DNA from: Mesobacillus harenae
Lineage (GTDB): Bacteria; Bacillota; Bacilli; Bacillales; Cytobacillaceae
Reading direction: 5' to 3'
Assembly: GCF_013343715.1 (NCBI RefSeq)
Contig: NZ_JABUNR010000002.1
Span: 1-64,000 of the forward strand
Length of the DNA stretch: 64,000 bases
Shown here: piece after piece, positions 1 to 8,566 of the stretch
Position numbering within the stretch: position 1 is the first letter of the stretch
Layout: every line of letters begins with the position of its first letter
Notes under the pieces: generated by a model
The model's database searches: none
What the model was told of the DNA's origin: nothing
Seen by the model: the letters and a program-made list of their open reading frames with translations, nothing else
Program-made: the position numbers and the translations under genes

Positions 1-149
1 AGACCGTGTGATTGAAGATTATAACTGTCAACGGTATCAATGGGGATTAAAGAAAATGACCCCGGTACAATACCGGGATCATTTATTAGCAGCATAGGCA
101 CTTTTTATTAAAGTGTCCGAAATATGGGGCCTAGTTCACTTTTGAGACA
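1..149 (+). mobile_element. IS3-family insertion sequence, 3' (right) end only
   Basis: The window opens inside an insertion sequence. Bases 2-97 encode the last 31 residues of an IS3-type OrfB transposase, and the sequence then runs into a probable terminal inverted repeat. Read on the minus strand from about 149 it begins TGTCTCAAAAGTGAACTAG, which fits the TG...CA ends of this family. The left end and target duplication lie outside the window, so the exact boundary is inferred. The element ends about 12 bp from the pgi stop codon, so it lies where the pgi terminator would normally be. Confidence 0.75.
2..97 (+). CDS. IS3-family transposase OrfB, C-terminal fragment (partial)
   Basis: Only the C-terminal 31 codons and the TAG stop are in the window; the reading frame is open at the left edge. 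The peptide contains NCQRYQWGLKKMTPVQYRDH, the characteristic tail of IS3/IS150-group DDE integrase-type transposases, where an aromatic-rich stretch leads to a conserved MTPxQYR motif. The catalytic DDE residues are upstream of the window, so it cannot be told whether the copy is intact. The family catalyses copy-out/paste-in transposition with OrfA. Confidence 0.8.
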   Translation, partial: DRVIEDYNCQRYQWGLKKMTPVQYRDHLLAA

Positions 150-161
150 CCCTCTTTTCTT

Positions 162-1511
162 TTATTTAAGTCGTTTTTCTAACTCGGCTTTCTTTTCTTC
201 AAATCCTGGTTTTCCAAGCAATGCAAACATATTCACCTTATAAGCCTCAACACCTGGCTGGTCAAATGGATTAACACCAAGCAGATAGCCGCTCATGGCA
301 CAGGCTTTCTCAAAGAAATAGGCAAGATAGCCAAAAGTGTATTCATTTAACTCTGGGATCTCCACAATTAAGTTTGGAACCCCGCCATCAGTATGAGCAA
401 GCATCGTGCCTTCGAATGCCTTGTTATTAACAAAATCAACAGTTTTGCCGGCAAGATAATTTAATCCATCCAGATCACTTGTTTCTTCTTCAATGGTCAG
501 TTCATGACGGGCTTTTTCAACCTTGATAACCGTTTCAAACAGGTCTCTCCTCCCCTCTTGAACATATTGTCCCATTGAGTGAAGATCAGTCGAAAAATTT
601 GCTGATGCTGGGAAAATTCCTTTCTGGTCTTTTCCTTCACTTTCTCCAAATAACTGTTTCCACCATTCAGAAAAATATTGAAGTGCTGGTTCATAATTAA
701 TTAGCATCTCAATCGTTTTGCCTTTGTTATAAAGAACATTTCGGACAGCCGCATACTGGTACGCTATATTTTCTTCTAGTTCAGACTTACTGAAGTCTTC
801 TCTTGCCTTGGCTGCACCCTGCATCATCTGCTCAATATCAGCACCACCGACTGCAATAGGCAATAGACCAACTGCTGTTAAAACAGAATAGCGCCCTCCA
901 ACATCATCCGGGATAATAAAGGATTCATACCCTTCTTCATCAGCCAGCGTTTTTAGAGCTCCTCTAGCCTTATCCGTTGTAGCAAAAATTCGGCGGCGCG
1001 CTTCCTCGATACCATATTTCTCTACAAGCAGTTTTTTGAAAATCCGGAATGCAATTGCTGGTTCTGTTGTTGTTCCAGACTTTGAAATAACATTAACAGA
1101 AAAGTCTTTGCCATTTAGCAAATCCATTAAGTCTTTCATATAGGAAGAACTGATATTATTTCCTGCGAAAATGATTTGCGGGGTGGATCGCTTTTCTTTT
1201 GGAAGAGCATTATAAAAACTATGCTGCAAAAGTTCCAAGGCTGCCCTAGCACCCAGATAAGATCCTCCAATTCCAATAACGACTAAAACATCAGAATCTT
1301 TTTTAATTTTTTCAGCAGCTTTTTGAATGCGAGAGAATTCTTCTTTGTCATAATCAACAGGAAGGTCAATCCAGCCTAAATAATCACTTCCTGCACCGGT
1401 TTGTTCGTGAAGTGAATGATGGGCAACTTTCACAAAATCCCTTAAATATGTAACCTCATGCTCACCAAAGAAATCGAGAGCCTTTGAGTAATCAAAACGC
1501 ACATGTGTCAT
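162..1511 (-). CDS. pgi: Glucose-6-phosphate isomerase
   Basis: Interconverts glucose-6-phosphate and fructose-6-phosphate at the top of glycolysis; cytoplasmic. At 449 residues it has the length of the Bacillus enzyme and begins [12 protein letters not shown], as in B. subtilis. SIS-fold phosphate-binding motif SKSGTTTE is at residues 143-150, GGRYSV at 205-210, and the catalytic-loop motif [10 protein letters not shown] at 289-298 includes Glu290. An ATG start follows a good GGAGG site. It is transcribed alone; an IS end lies directly after its stop, so no clear native terminator is visible. Identity is certain. Confidence 0.98.
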   Translation of the reverse strand: MTHVRFDYSKALDFFGEHEVTYLRDFVKVAHHSLHEQTGAGSDYLGWIDLPVDYDKEEFSRIQKAAEKIKKDSDVLVVIGIGGSYLGARAALELLQHSFYNALPKEKRSTPQIIFAGNNISSSYMKDLMDLLNGKDFSVNVISKSGTTTEPAIAFRIFKKLLVEKYGIEEARRRIFATTDKARGALKTLADEEGYESFIIPDDVGGRYSVLTAVGLLPIAVGGADIEQMMQGAAKAREDFSKSELEENIAYQYAAVRNVLYNKGKTIEMLINYEPALQYFSEWWKQLFGESEGKDQKGIFPASANFSTDLHSMGQYVQEGRRDLFETVIKVEKARHELTIEEETSDLDGLNYLAGKTVDFVNNKAFEGTMLAHTDGGVPNLIVEIPELNEYTFGYLAYFFEKACAMSGYLLGVNPFDQPGVEAYKVNMFALLGKPGFEEKKAELEKRLK

Positions 1512-1672
1512 CTCTGATCCTCCATTAATTTTTATTTCTTTCTCACTTTATCGAAACGTGTGCCAAGAATCAAGGAACACCCACATTGTAAGCGTGTCCA
1601 ATTGTGAAGCTTTTTTAACATTGACTTTTATACTTTTCCTACTCCTTGAAGACTCGACTTTTTCTCTGTCAA

Positions 1673-2428
1673 TCAGTTAATCCTCTCTGCTTTAACAATT
1701 AGCCGGTGTGTAGCCGTTTCAATCGGCGTACATGTAATAAGCGTGAGTGTCTCGGTGTCTTTACCAGTGCTTCCTAGAACAGAAACATCAGAGGGCGTGA
1801 CTACTTGGGTGCTGGTAACTTTATATTGAATTGTCTGCTCCTTATTCCTAACGCTTATGATGTCACCTGAATCGAGTTCATCTAACCGGTTGAACATTTT
1901 TCCATACGAACGGCTGCGGTGGGCTGCTATCGCAGCATTTCCACCCTCTCCAGGAAAAACCGTCCCACTTAAATGGCCAGCTCCAACATCCAAATTCTGC
2001 ATAGTAGCCCCTGCAAGGATGGGAAGCTTTACACTAATCTTTGAAATCTCAAGGATGCCCAGCATTCTAGAAGTTTGAGAGTTTGCTTCGGCAGTCGGAC
2101 TTGCCATTTGCGTTTCTGCTTCTGGTTTTGTGACCATTCTTACCCCTTCTGTGTCTGTCTTTTCTTTAATCTTTGATTGATCATCTTCCACTGTGACGTC
2201 TTCCTGCGGTTGAGAAGAATAATCCACAAATACTTTGTCCAGCTTGGCATAGCTTTCTTGCGCAGATTCGGCATTTCCTGAAGCCTCCGCCCTTAAAGAT
2301 GGGTCATTATTATCCCATGCTTCAATTAACTTATCCTGCTGATATTCAAAGTAGAAATCGATGGCCGAAGGGTAAAAGAATACTGCTATTCCACTAGCTA
2401 TTAATAGAAAAGATACTAGTTTTCTCAT
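1673..2428 (-). CDS. Sortase (cysteine transpeptidase), class C/D-like
   Basis: A membrane-anchored transpeptidase that should attach LPXTG proteins to peptidoglycan. One N-terminal membrane segment (about residues 4-24) is followed by an acidic/polar linker to about residue 120 and then a sortase beta-barrel. The catalytic triad is visible: His170 (AAHRS), Cys233 in TLITCTP and Arg242 in THRL. No DPW/DPF lid motif of pilin-polymerising class C enzymes is seen, although the TCTP...THRL signature resembles that class, so the subclass is left open. It lies 66 bp after an LPXTG protein on the same strand with a terminator-like hairpin between them, suggesting a dedicated enzyme-substrate pair with attenuated sortase expression. 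The pair is absent from the corresponding B. subtilis locus. Confidence 0.9.
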   Translation of the reverse strand: MRKLVSFLLIASGIAVFFYPSAIDFYFEYQQDKLIEAWDNNDPSLRAEASGNAESAQESYAKLDKVFVDYSSQPQEDVTVEDDQSKIKEKTDTEGVRMVTKPEAETQMASPTAEANSQTSRMLGILEISKISVKLPILAGATMQNLDVGAGHLSGTVFPGEGGNAAIAAHRSRSYGKMFNRLDELDSGDIISVRNKEQTIQYKVTSTQVVTPSDVSVLGSTGKDTETLTLITCTPIETATHRLIVKAERIN

Positions 2429-2449
2429 CCAATCACCTCTTTTTTTGGT

Positions 2450-2483
2450 AAAAAAATAGAGGGGAAAGAATTCCCCTCTATTT
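2450..2483 (-). terminator. Intercistronic terminator-like hairpin between LPXTG gene and sortase
   Basis: On the minus strand a 12-bp stem (AAATAGAGGGGA paired with TCCCCTCTATTT, loop about 6 nt) runs into a T tract. It lies between the stop of the surface-protein gene and the ribosome site of the sortase gene. It probably lets only part of the transcripts continue into the sortase. Confidence 0.85.
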
Positions 2484-2494
2484 CACCTGCATTA

Positions 2495-4417
2495 TTAAAC
2501 CGATGTCTTTCTGAAACGAAGCATAGCTCCGGCTGCAGCAAGTAAAGATCCTAACACATAAAACATCATGTTACTTTTCTCTCCTGTTTGTGGGAGTACC
2601 CCATCACTGTACTTGTCCCCTTGAGAGCCATCAGAATCGTTTACTTCTCCCCCATTATCAGCATCCTCGCCTCCAGGCGTCCCTGCTTCATCTGCTTCAT
2701 CTTCTTCATTACCTTGTTTTGTGCCTTCCCCGTTTTTATCTTCTTCTGGAACTTCAGTTGCTTCGTCTTCCTTACCGTCATTATCTGGTGTTCCATCTTG
2801 GTTATTTTCATCCTCAGATACTTCACAGTCTTCCAGCCAATAGTTGATTGTTCCTTCGGCTTCGGTTCCGAGGTCTAGCCTCAAATTATCTGGGTGGAAC
2901 TCTGTTTCTTCTCCAGCGACTGTAATCACCTTAAATCCTCTAACCTCTTCCTTGATATACTTCCCACCGTCTGGGTACGTATATATGGAGGAGTTTCCCG
3001 GGTTTTCCATCGAATGCCATTCACCTTTCAGGTTAACGAGCACCTTGCTAATTAGGTCAATGCATTCGTTTAAATGCAGGTGTATTTGTGTGTTTCTTGT
3101 ATTGTCGTCATTTGCTGGTGGTTCTTCAGTCTCTTGATCGTTGTTATTTTCATTATTGGTCCCGCCGTCTGAATCCTCTGTTTTCTCGCATGTATCTTGC
3201 CAGTAATTAATAGTTCCTTCTGCTTCTTTTCCTACGTCTAATCTCAAACTTTCTGACAGGATCTCTGTTTCTTCTCCATCTGCTGTAACCACCTTAAACC
3301 CAACAACGTCTTCCTTGATATAAGTACCATCATCTGGGTACGTATATATTGGGGAATTGCCCGGATTAGCCATCTCATGCAATTCACCTTTCAGGTTAAC
3401 GAGCACCTTGCTGATTTGATCAATACATGCATTTAAATGCAAGTTAATTTGTGTTTCTACTGTGTTGTCACTAGCTGGTGTTTCTTCAGTCTCTTCAGGT
3501 TCTTGGCCTGGGGTGTCAGTTTGTTCTTCAGTCTCTTGATCGTTGTTATTTTCATTATTGGTCCCGCCGTCTGAATCCTCTGTTTTCTCACATGTATCTT
3601 GCCAGTAATTAATAGTTCCTTCTGCTTCTTTTCCCACGTCTAATCTCAAACTATCTGAATGGATCTCTGTTTCCTCTCCATCTTCTGTAACCACCTTAAA
3701 CCCAACAACGTCTTCCTTGATATAAGTACCATCATCTGGGTACGTATATATTGGGGAATTGCCCGGATTAGACATCTCATGCAATTCACCTTTCAGGTTC
3801 ACGAGTACCTTGCTGATTTGATCAATACATGCATTTAAATGCAAATGGATTTCGGTTTTAACGTTAAGAGCATTGGTAATCTCTCCTGAAGCCTCTTCAT
3901 TGTCTTCTAGTTCCTCACTCTCTTTCCCCTGAGATTTTTCATTAGATTCCTGCGTTGTCGTTTCTCCATTCTCCGCAGATTCATTGTTCTCACTAACAAT
4001 GGGTTCTTCAACTTTTTCTTGATTTTCATTAATCAGGGCAGTTTCAGTTTCATCTGAGTCTTGGCCTTCAGTATTTAGGATTTCTTTACTTTCCAATGAC
4101 TTTTGATCATCACTAACCATTGGTTCTTCAATTTCTATTGACACCTCATCATCATTAACTATTGCCTCTCCAGTTTCTATTGACACCTCATCATCATCAA
4201 CTATTGCCTCTCCAGTTTCTATTGACACCTCATCATCATTAACTATTGCCTCTCCAGTTTCTATTGGCACCTGATTTTCATTGTTTTCATCAATGTTTGC
4301 TGAGTTGTTCCCACTATCATTCTCATTAGCTAATGCTCCACTGGCAGGCAATAAAGTAAATAAAACAAGGAAAATAGTAAGCAAAATCGATGCCTTTTTA
4401 ACAAAATTTTTGGTCAA
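2495..4417 (-). CDS. LPXTG-anchored, highly acidic surface protein with three two-cysteine repeat domains
   Basis: A 640-residue secreted wall protein. Signal peptide is at about residues 1-30 (hydrophobic core ILLTIFLVLFTLLP, cleavage near ALA). Residues 51-100 hold three 14-residue repeats (ETGEAIVNDDEVSI), then an acidic stalk. Three near-identical domains of about 88 residues lie at 190-277, 324-411 and 445-532, separated by Asp/Glu/Asn-rich linkers. Each has exactly two cysteines (197/276, 331/410, 452/531), and I saw no others in the protein, so one disulfide per domain is likely. The sorting signal is LPQTG at 608-612, then a hydrophobic helix and the basic tail RFRKTSV. The start is TTG after GAGGGG. 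Expression sits behind a c-di-GMP-I riboswitch. I do not recognise the repeat domain; an adhesin role is inference. Confidence 0.9.
   Translation of the reverse strand: MTKNFVKKASILLTIFLVLFTLLPASGALANENDSGNNSANIDENNENQVPIETGEAIVNDDEVSIETGEAIVDDDEVSIETGEAIVNDDEVSIEIEEPMVSDDQKSLESKEILNTEGQDSDETETALINENQEKVEEPIVSENNESAENGETTTQESNEKSQGKESEELEDNEEASGEITNALNVKTEIHLHLNACIDQISKVLVNLKGELHEMSNPGNSPIYTYPDDGTYIKEDVVGFKVVTEDGEETEIHSDSLRLDVGKEAEGTINYWQDTCEKTEDSDGGTNNENNNDQETEEQTDTPGQEPEETEETPASDNTVETQINLHLNACIDQISKVLVNLKGELHEMANPGNSPIYTYPDDGTYIKEDVVGFKVVTADGEETEILSESLRLDVGKEAEGTINYWQDTCEKTEDSDGGTNNENNNDQETEEPPANDDNTRNTQIHLHLNECIDLISKVLVNLKGEWHSMENPGNSSIYTYPDGGKYIKEEVRGFKVITVAGEETEFHPDNLRLDLGTEAEGTINYWLEDCEVSEDENNQDGTPDNDGKEDEATEVPEEDKNGEGTKQGNEEDEADEAGTPGGEDADNGGEVNDSDGSQGDKYSDGVLPQTGEKSNMMFYVLGSLLAAAGAMLRFRKTSV
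2822..3850 (-). repeat. Three intragenic DNA repeats of about 264 bp encoding the two-Cys domains
   Basis: Units at about 3587-3850, 3185-3448 and 2822-3085 within the LPXTG gene. The first two are nearly identical at DNA level, including the flanking Asn/Glu linker codons. The third (wall-proximal) is more diverged, which points to recent duplication of the outer unit and scope for copy-number change by recombination. Confidence 0.9.
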
Positions 4418-4450
4418 TGTGTTTCCCCTCTTTCAGTTTTTTTGAAAAAG

Positions 4451-4469
4451 TCCGCACTTAACAGGCGGA
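4451..4469 (-). promoter_or_regulatory. Second leader hairpin upstream of the LPXTG gene start
   Basis: On the minus strand TCCGC-CTGTTAAGT-GCGGA is followed by CTTTTTC, about 20 bases before the GAGGGG ribosome site. It is a short terminator-like or translation-modulating stem. A separate perfect palindrome GGATTCATTGAATCC lies at about 4530-4544 in the same leader. Function unknown. Confidence 0.5.
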
Positions 4470-4567
4470 ATATTCTGTATTTTTATTCCGAAAATAGCCT
4501 CCTTCCCAGGACTCCTTATATTTATTTCAAAGGATTCATTGAATCCGGTTTACCCTTTTTGGACAAC

Positions 4568-4609
4568 AAAAAAAGCTGCCAGGGACTAATGTAGCTTATC
4601 CATGGCAGC
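4568..4609 (-). terminator. Expression-platform terminator of the c-di-GMP riboswitch
   Basis: GCTGCCA (4603-4609, minus strand) pairs with TGGCAGC (4575-4581) and is followed by seven T residues. The 5' arm overlaps the 3' end of the aptamer, as expected for a transcription-terminating riboswitch platform. Whether ligand binding turns expression on or off cannot be read with certainty from sequence. Confidence 0.85.
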
Positions 4610-4712
4610 CGGACGATCATAGTAATTGTTTCATTTAGAAACATTACCGTAGACTCCAAACTTTGCGTCCCATCTTTTCAGATGGTTTGCGATTTACATG
4701 AAGTATGATGAA
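4600..4712 (-). promoter_or_regulatory. Cyclic di-GMP-I (GEMM-I) riboswitch aptamer
   Basis: The minus strand shows the hallmark core of the GEMM-I class: GCAAACC, a short stem closed by a GAAA-type tetraloop (CATC-TGAAAA-GATG), then GGGACGCAAAG. After it come a second stem (GGTAATG...CAATTACT) and the conserved CCGG-CTGCC tetraloop-receptor side. It is about 185 nt upstream of the LPXTG surface-protein start, with an overlapping terminator. The family binds the second messenger c-di-GMP and in Bacilli is known upstream of surface and motility genes. It places the sortase substrate, and probably the sortase, under c-di-GMP control. Confidence 0.9.
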
Positions 4713-4821
4713 TATTTTTTCCTTATGTAGGAAGTGTTAGTTTGTCTTTCGCCTTACAGTTATAAAAATTACCCAGCAACTTAGCAGGTAAACCAAAAAT
4801 TTAAGTTTTTTTTAAAAAGTC

Positions 4822-4850
4822 AAAAAAACCCGACAAGATTCTGCCAGGTT
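4822..4850 (-). terminator. Terminator of the alcohol dehydrogenase gene
   Basis: The minus strand reads AACCTGGCAG-AATC-TTGTCGGGTT followed by a run of T residues. The 10-bp stem (with G-T pairs) is directly after the yugJ-like stop codon. Confidence 0.8.
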
Positions 4851-4858
4851 CTCAAAAA

Positions 4859-6022
4859 TTATAATGAAGCTTTATAAATTTCTAACACATCTTCTCGCTT
4901 TAATTTCGCAAAGTTGCCAAACTCTCCATTCACCATTGCTTTATCAGCCATGACGTCAAGTTTGCTATCATCGATATCATAATCAGCAAGTCGTGATGGT
5001 GCACCAATGCTATCCCAGAATTCACGAAGCTTCTCTATTCCTTCCAGTCCAGCTTCTTCATCTGTTTTTCCTTCAGCATTCACTCCGAAGACACGGACGG
5101 CAAGCTTTTTGAAACGCGCCGGCTTTACTTTCAGATTGTGCTTCATCCAGTTGGGGAATAAGATGGCCAGGCCCCCTCCGTGAGGAATATCATAAACTGC
5201 AGACACTGCATGTTCGATATTGTGAGTAGCCCAATCCCCTTGATAACCCATAGAAAGCATTCCATTTAAAGCCATTGTGCCGGAATATAGGACTGTGGCA
5301 CGGTGTTCGTAGTTCTCAAGATCTTCAAGGAGCTTGGGTGCGGTTTCCATCACTGTCAATAACAAGGATTCACACATCCGATCCTGCAGAAGAGTACTTT
5401 CCTCCAAGTGGAAATAATGCTCAAATACATGTGTCATCATATCAACAATCCCGTAGATTGTTTGGTCCCGTGGTACGGTAAAAGTATTGACTGGATCCAG
5501 GATTGAAAATTTCGGGAAGACAGCAGGACTGCCCCAGCCGTACTTCTCATTTGTTTCCCAATTTGTAATTACCGAACCTGCATTCATTTCCGACCCCGTA
5601 GCTGCAAGGGTTAACACCGTTCCGAATGGAAGGGCTTTTTTGGCCGCCGCTTTTCTGGTGACAAGATCCCAAGGATCACCATCATACATTGCCCCCGCAG
5701 CAATCGCCTTTGTACAGTCAATCACACTTCCGCCGCCAACAGCCAAAAGGAATTCTATTCTCTCAGTTTTACAAATTTCAACCCCTTTGCGGACAGTCGT
5801 TAAGCGTGGATTCGGCTCAACTCCTGAAAGTTCGTGAACTTCGGCGCCAAGCTCATTTAATTGCTTAAGAACATTATCATATAATCCATTTCTCTTAATG
5901 CTTCCACCACCGTACACAAGTAAGACCTTTTTTCCATGCCTGCCTACTTCCTTACCTAACTGCCGTAGCTGGTCTTTTCCGAATATTAATTTAGTTGGAT
6001 TCCAAAATGTGAAATTATCCAA
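4859..6022 (-). CDS. yugJ: Iron-containing (type III) alcohol dehydrogenase, NAD(P)H-dependent butanol dehydrogenase-like
   Basis: Reduces aldehydes to alcohols with NAD(P)H in the cytoplasm; close to B. subtilis YugJ/YugK in sequence and in position between pgi and yuzA. It begins [15 protein letters not shown]. It has the nucleotide-binding GGGS segments ([21 protein letters not shown]), and the metal-ligand regions [13 protein letters not shown] and [17 protein letters not shown] supply the Asp/His set. The TTG start at 6022 has GGAAGGTG six bases upstream; an in-frame GTG at 6031 overlaps that site and is less likely. About 387 residues, normal for the family. Its own terminator follows. 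The physiological substrate is not evident from sequence. Confidence 0.95.
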   Translation of the reverse strand: MDNFTFWNPTKLIFGKDQLRQLGKEVGRHGKKVLLVYGGGSIKRNGLYDNVLKQLNELGAEVHELSGVEPNPRLTTVRKGVEICKTERIEFLLAVGGGSVIDCTKAIAAGAMYDGDPWDLVTRKAAAKKALPFGTVLTLAATGSEMNAGSVITNWETNEKYGWGSPAVFPKFSILDPVNTFTVPRDQTIYGIVDMMTHVFEHYFHLEESTLLQDRMCESLLLTVMETAPKLLEDLENYEHRATVLYSGTMALNGMLSMGYQGDWATHNIEHAVSAVYDIPHGGGLAILFPNWMKHNLKVKPARFKKLAVRVFGVNAEGKTDEEAGLEGIEKLREFWDSIGAPSRLADYDIDDSKLDVMADKAMVNGEFGNFAKLKREDVLEIYKASL

Positions 6023-6166
6023 ATCATTCACCTTCCTTTTTCGTTATTATTATCTGTTACTTGCATCTGTAATGCAAAAATTACGTTTTATTTCCTTTTC
6101 CATGCATGCATAAATTTGAACTCAATGCACAAACCTATAACGAAGCCATCTAAAGGAGGAAACTAC

Positions 6167-6400
6167 ATGAGTACCATACAACGTATTGCACTAGTCCTTA
6201 CCGTAATCGGCGCCGTTAACTGGGGATTGGTTGGATTTTTCCAATTCGACCTCGTAGCCGCAATTTTTGGAGGGCAGACATCTGCTTTAGCCAGAATTAT
6301 CTATGGTTTAGTCGGTATCGCTGGCTTAATCAATATTGGGCTATTGTTCGCACCAAGTGAACAAGCAGAAAAATCTCCTGAAACTAGACCAACCAGATAA
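6167..6400 (+). CDS. yuzA: DUF378 family small membrane protein YuzA
   Basis: A 77-residue protein with two membrane helices (about residues 5-27 and 40-62) and a short polar tail ending SPETRPTR. It carries the DUF378 pattern (NWGLVGFFQFDLV, then a glycine-rich second helix). The ATG at 6167 follows AAAGGAGG at ideal spacing; the longer in-frame start at 6116 has no ribosome site. Position beside yugJ matches B. subtilis. Function is unknown; it probably resides in the cytoplasmic membrane. Confidence 0.93.
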   Translation: MSTIQRIALVLTVIGAVNWGLVGFFQFDLVAAIFGGQTSALARIIYGLVGIAGLINIGLLFAPSEQAEKSPETRPTR

Positions 6401-6402
6401 GC

Positions 6403-6505
6403 TAAGCCGACTGCTTAGAAACATAGAACTGAAGCCTTCTAAAAAGGGATATTTCTTAGGGTTGGCTGCAGTTTCTTGAAATTCTAGGAGGCGCAGCTAG
6501 ACAAT
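6403..6505 (+). repeat. Diverged copy of the 120-bp covarying hairpin repeat
   Basis: It starts AGCCGACTGCTTAGAAAC and ends TTCTAGGAGGCGCAGCTAGAC, the ends shared by copies at 17.2-17.5 and 44.1-44.6 kb. The interior is degraded. It lies between yuzA and the rocD terminator. Confidence 0.75.
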
Positions 6506-6605
6506 AGATAATATGAGCGCCTTAAACAGCATTCAAACAAAGTCTCCTGCACAGCTGCGAGGCCGCTGCTAATTTGCAGGTATACTATTTTAGATGTCCG
6601 CTAAG

Positions 6606-6651
6606 AAAAAGCCGATTTCCTTCCAAATATTCGGAAGGAGATCGGCTTTTT
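6606..6651. terminator. Bidirectional terminator between yuzA and rocD
   Basis: AAAAAGCCGAT...CTTCC pairs with GGAAG...ATCGGCTTTTT, with A and T tracts on both sides. It can end transcripts from either direction. Confidence 0.9.
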
Positions 6652-6690
6652 GATATTAATGTCTACATGTCCCTTTATCTCCTGCAGTGG

Positions 6691-7884
6691 TCAGGATAGA
6701 ACTAATTTAATGCGTTCAATTGCCCAATCAAGGTCTTCTTCACTGATTACTAACGGAGGAGCGAACCGGATAACTGTATCATGTGTCTCTTTACATAATA
6801 GTCCCTGTTCTTTCAATTCCTCACAATATTTCCGGGCCGGTTCGGTCAGTTCTACTCCAATAAATAGACCGCGGCCCCTGACTTCCTTAATTTTAGGGTT
6901 CTTAATTTCAGTCAGTTGTTTAATGAAATACTCTCCAAGCCTCAATGAGCGCTCGGAAAGATCCTCATTCAAGAGCACATCCAAGGCAGCAATGGATACA
7001 GCACAGGCCATTGGGTTCCCGCCAAATGTTGATCCGTGTGATCCAGGGTTGAAAACTCCAAGTATATCACTGTCAGCTGCAACGCAAGAGATTGGGAAAA
7101 CCCCACCGCCTAAGGCTTTACCCAATATGTACATATCAGGCTCGACATCTTCCCATTCACAGGCAAACATTTTACCTGTACGTGCAAGGCCCGCCTGAAT
7201 TTCATCAGCAATAAATAGCACGTTTTTCTCCTTGCAAGTCTCAAGTGCTTTTTTCATAAAGCCTTGCGGCGGAATGACAATCCCTGCTTCTCCTTGAATT
7301 GGCTCAATTATAAAAGCAGCTGTATTTGGCGTAATAGCTTCCTCCAGCGCATCAAGGTCACCGTATGGAATAAGTTTAATTCCTGGAAGCATCGGACCAA
7401 ATCCTCGTTTATACTCTTCCTCTGATGACAATGAAACTGCAGTCATGGTCCTGCCATGGAAATTCCCAACACAGGCAATGATTTCCGCCTGGTTTTCTGC
7501 TACGCCTTTGACATCATAAGCCCAGCGGCGTGCTGCCTTAACAGCCGTTTCAACAGCTTCAGCACCGGTATTCATTGGAAGAGCCATTTCCTTATTAGTC
7601 AGCTTACAAACCTTTTCGTACCAAGGGCCAAGCTGATCATTATGAAAAGCACGCGAGGTTAAAGTGACCCTGTCAGCCTGATCTTTTAGCGCTTCAATAA
7701 TTTTAGGGTGGCAGTGGCCCTGATTGACCGCAGAATAGGCACTAAGCATATCCATATATTTATTACCTTCGGGATCTTCTACCCAGACGCCTTTTGCTTT
7801 TGAAATGACGATTGGCAAAGGGTGATAGTTTGGAGCACCATATTTTTCAGTTTGCTCAATTAAAGAGTTTGATTTGTTAGCCAT
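6691..7884 (-). CDS. rocD: Ornithine aminotransferase
   Basis: A PLP enzyme that moves the delta-amino group of ornithine to 2-oxoglutarate, giving glutamate semialdehyde, in arginine/ornithine catabolism and proline supply. At 397 residues it has normal length. Class III aminotransferase motifs are visible: [15 protein letters not shown] (105-119), NFHGRT (141-146), IADEIQAGL (225-233) and the PLP lysine at about 256 in LGKALGGG. The ATG at 7884 has GGAGG at good spacing; the upstream in-frame start lacks one. It stands alone here, unlike the B. subtilis rocDEF operon. A cre-like sequence (TGAAAGCGATTGTA) lies about 50 bp upstream. Confidence 0.95.
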   Translation of the reverse strand: MANKSNSLIEQTEKYGAPNYHPLPIVISKAKGVWVEDPEGNKYMDMLSAYSAVNQGHCHPKIIEALKDQADRVTLTSRAFHNDQLGPWYEKVCKLTNKEMALPMNTGAEAVETAVKAARRWAYDVKGVAENQAEIIACVGNFHGRTMTAVSLSSEEEYKRGFGPMLPGIKLIPYGDLDALEEAITPNTAAFIIEPIQGEAGIVIPPQGFMKKALETCKEKNVLFIADEIQAGLARTGKMFACEWEDVEPDMYILGKALGGGVFPISCVAADSDILGVFNPGSHGSTFGGNPMACAVSIAALDVLLNEDLSERSLRLGEYFIKQLTEIKNPKIKEVRGRGLFIGVELTEPARKYCEELKEQGLLCKETHDTVIRFAPPLVISEEDLDWAIERIKLVLS

Positions 7885-8000
7885 AAGAATCCTCCGTTCC
7901 AATAGAATGGTCTAGATATTATCTATTGTAACCCCTGAAAGCGATTGTATAAAATCATGGGCTTATCTAGGTTAATGGGTAATATTGGATGGTCTTAATC

Positions 8001-8028
8001 AAAAAAAAACCGGGAGGCCCGGTTTTTT
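8001..8028 (-). terminator. Terminator of yugI
   Basis: The minus strand reads AAACCGGGCCTCCCGGTTTTTTTTT, a compact GC-rich stem and T tract directly after the yugI stop. Confidence 0.92.
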
Positions 8029-8033
8029 GTGTC

Positions 8034-8435
8034 TTACTTCTTTAGGAGATCTTCACGTTCTGATTGGTCGATCCAGTCTTGAAGTTTATCCTTAAGTGTA
8101 TTAAATCCCTGTGAGTTATCATCTTGATGAGTAACTGCAGCTGCAGGGCGCTTATTGCGTGGCTTTTTCGCTCTGGCAGGCTGTTCAGGTGCTTCTTCAG
8201 TTGCGCGGATTGAAAGCCCGATTTTTCCTGCTGCTTCATCAATTGATAAAACTTTCACGTTTACTTCGTCGCCCACTTTTAAATGGTCGTTAATATCTTT
8301 TACATATCCGTGTGTAATTTCGGAAATGTGAACAAGCCCTTGTGTATTTTCATCTAGTGCAACAAACGCTCCATAAGGCTGGATGCCTGTTACTTTACCT
8401 GTTACTACGCTTCCTACTTCAATCTTTTCTGACAT
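8034..8435 (-). CDS. yugI: S1 RNA-binding domain protein YugI (general stress protein 13 type)
   Basis: A 133-residue cytoplasmic protein with one S1/OB-fold RNA-binding domain (about residues 5-75, with VGSVVTGKVTGIQPYGAFVAL and GLVHISEI). A basic Lys/Arg/Ala-rich stretch follows, then a C-terminal polar segment. It is the B. subtilis YugI orthologue by sequence and by place between yuzA and alaT. The family associates with ribosomes or RNA; the exact job is not known. It has its own SigA-type promoter and terminator. Confidence 0.93.
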   Translation of the reverse strand: MSEKIEVGSVVTGKVTGIQPYGAFVALDENTQGLVHISEITHGYVKDINDHLKVGDEVNVKVLSIDEAAGKIGLSIRATEEAPEQPARAKKPRNKRPAAAVTHQDDNSQGFNTLKDKLQDWIDQSEREDLLKK

Positions 8436-8486
8436 GGGAACACTCCTAAATATGATTTAATTTATCACTTTTATACGCAATATAAA

Positions 8487-8515
8487 ATTATATCACAGAA
8501 AGGAGGATTTATCAA
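8487..8515 (-). promoter_or_regulatory. SigA-type promoter of yugI
   Basis: On the minus strand, TTGATA (8510-8515), a 17-bp spacer and TATAAT (8487-8492), about 50 bases before the yugI ATG. Near-consensus match. Confidence 0.8.
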
Positions 8516-8566
8516 AAAATTATGTCAGCAGGTTGTCGAAAAAAGGCACTCCTTGTCTCCCGGACT

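Noticed and set aside
6650..7198. 182-codon plus-strand frame opposite rocD
   Set aside because: Antisense to a clear aminotransferase; Ser/Pro-rich translation typical of a shadow frame.
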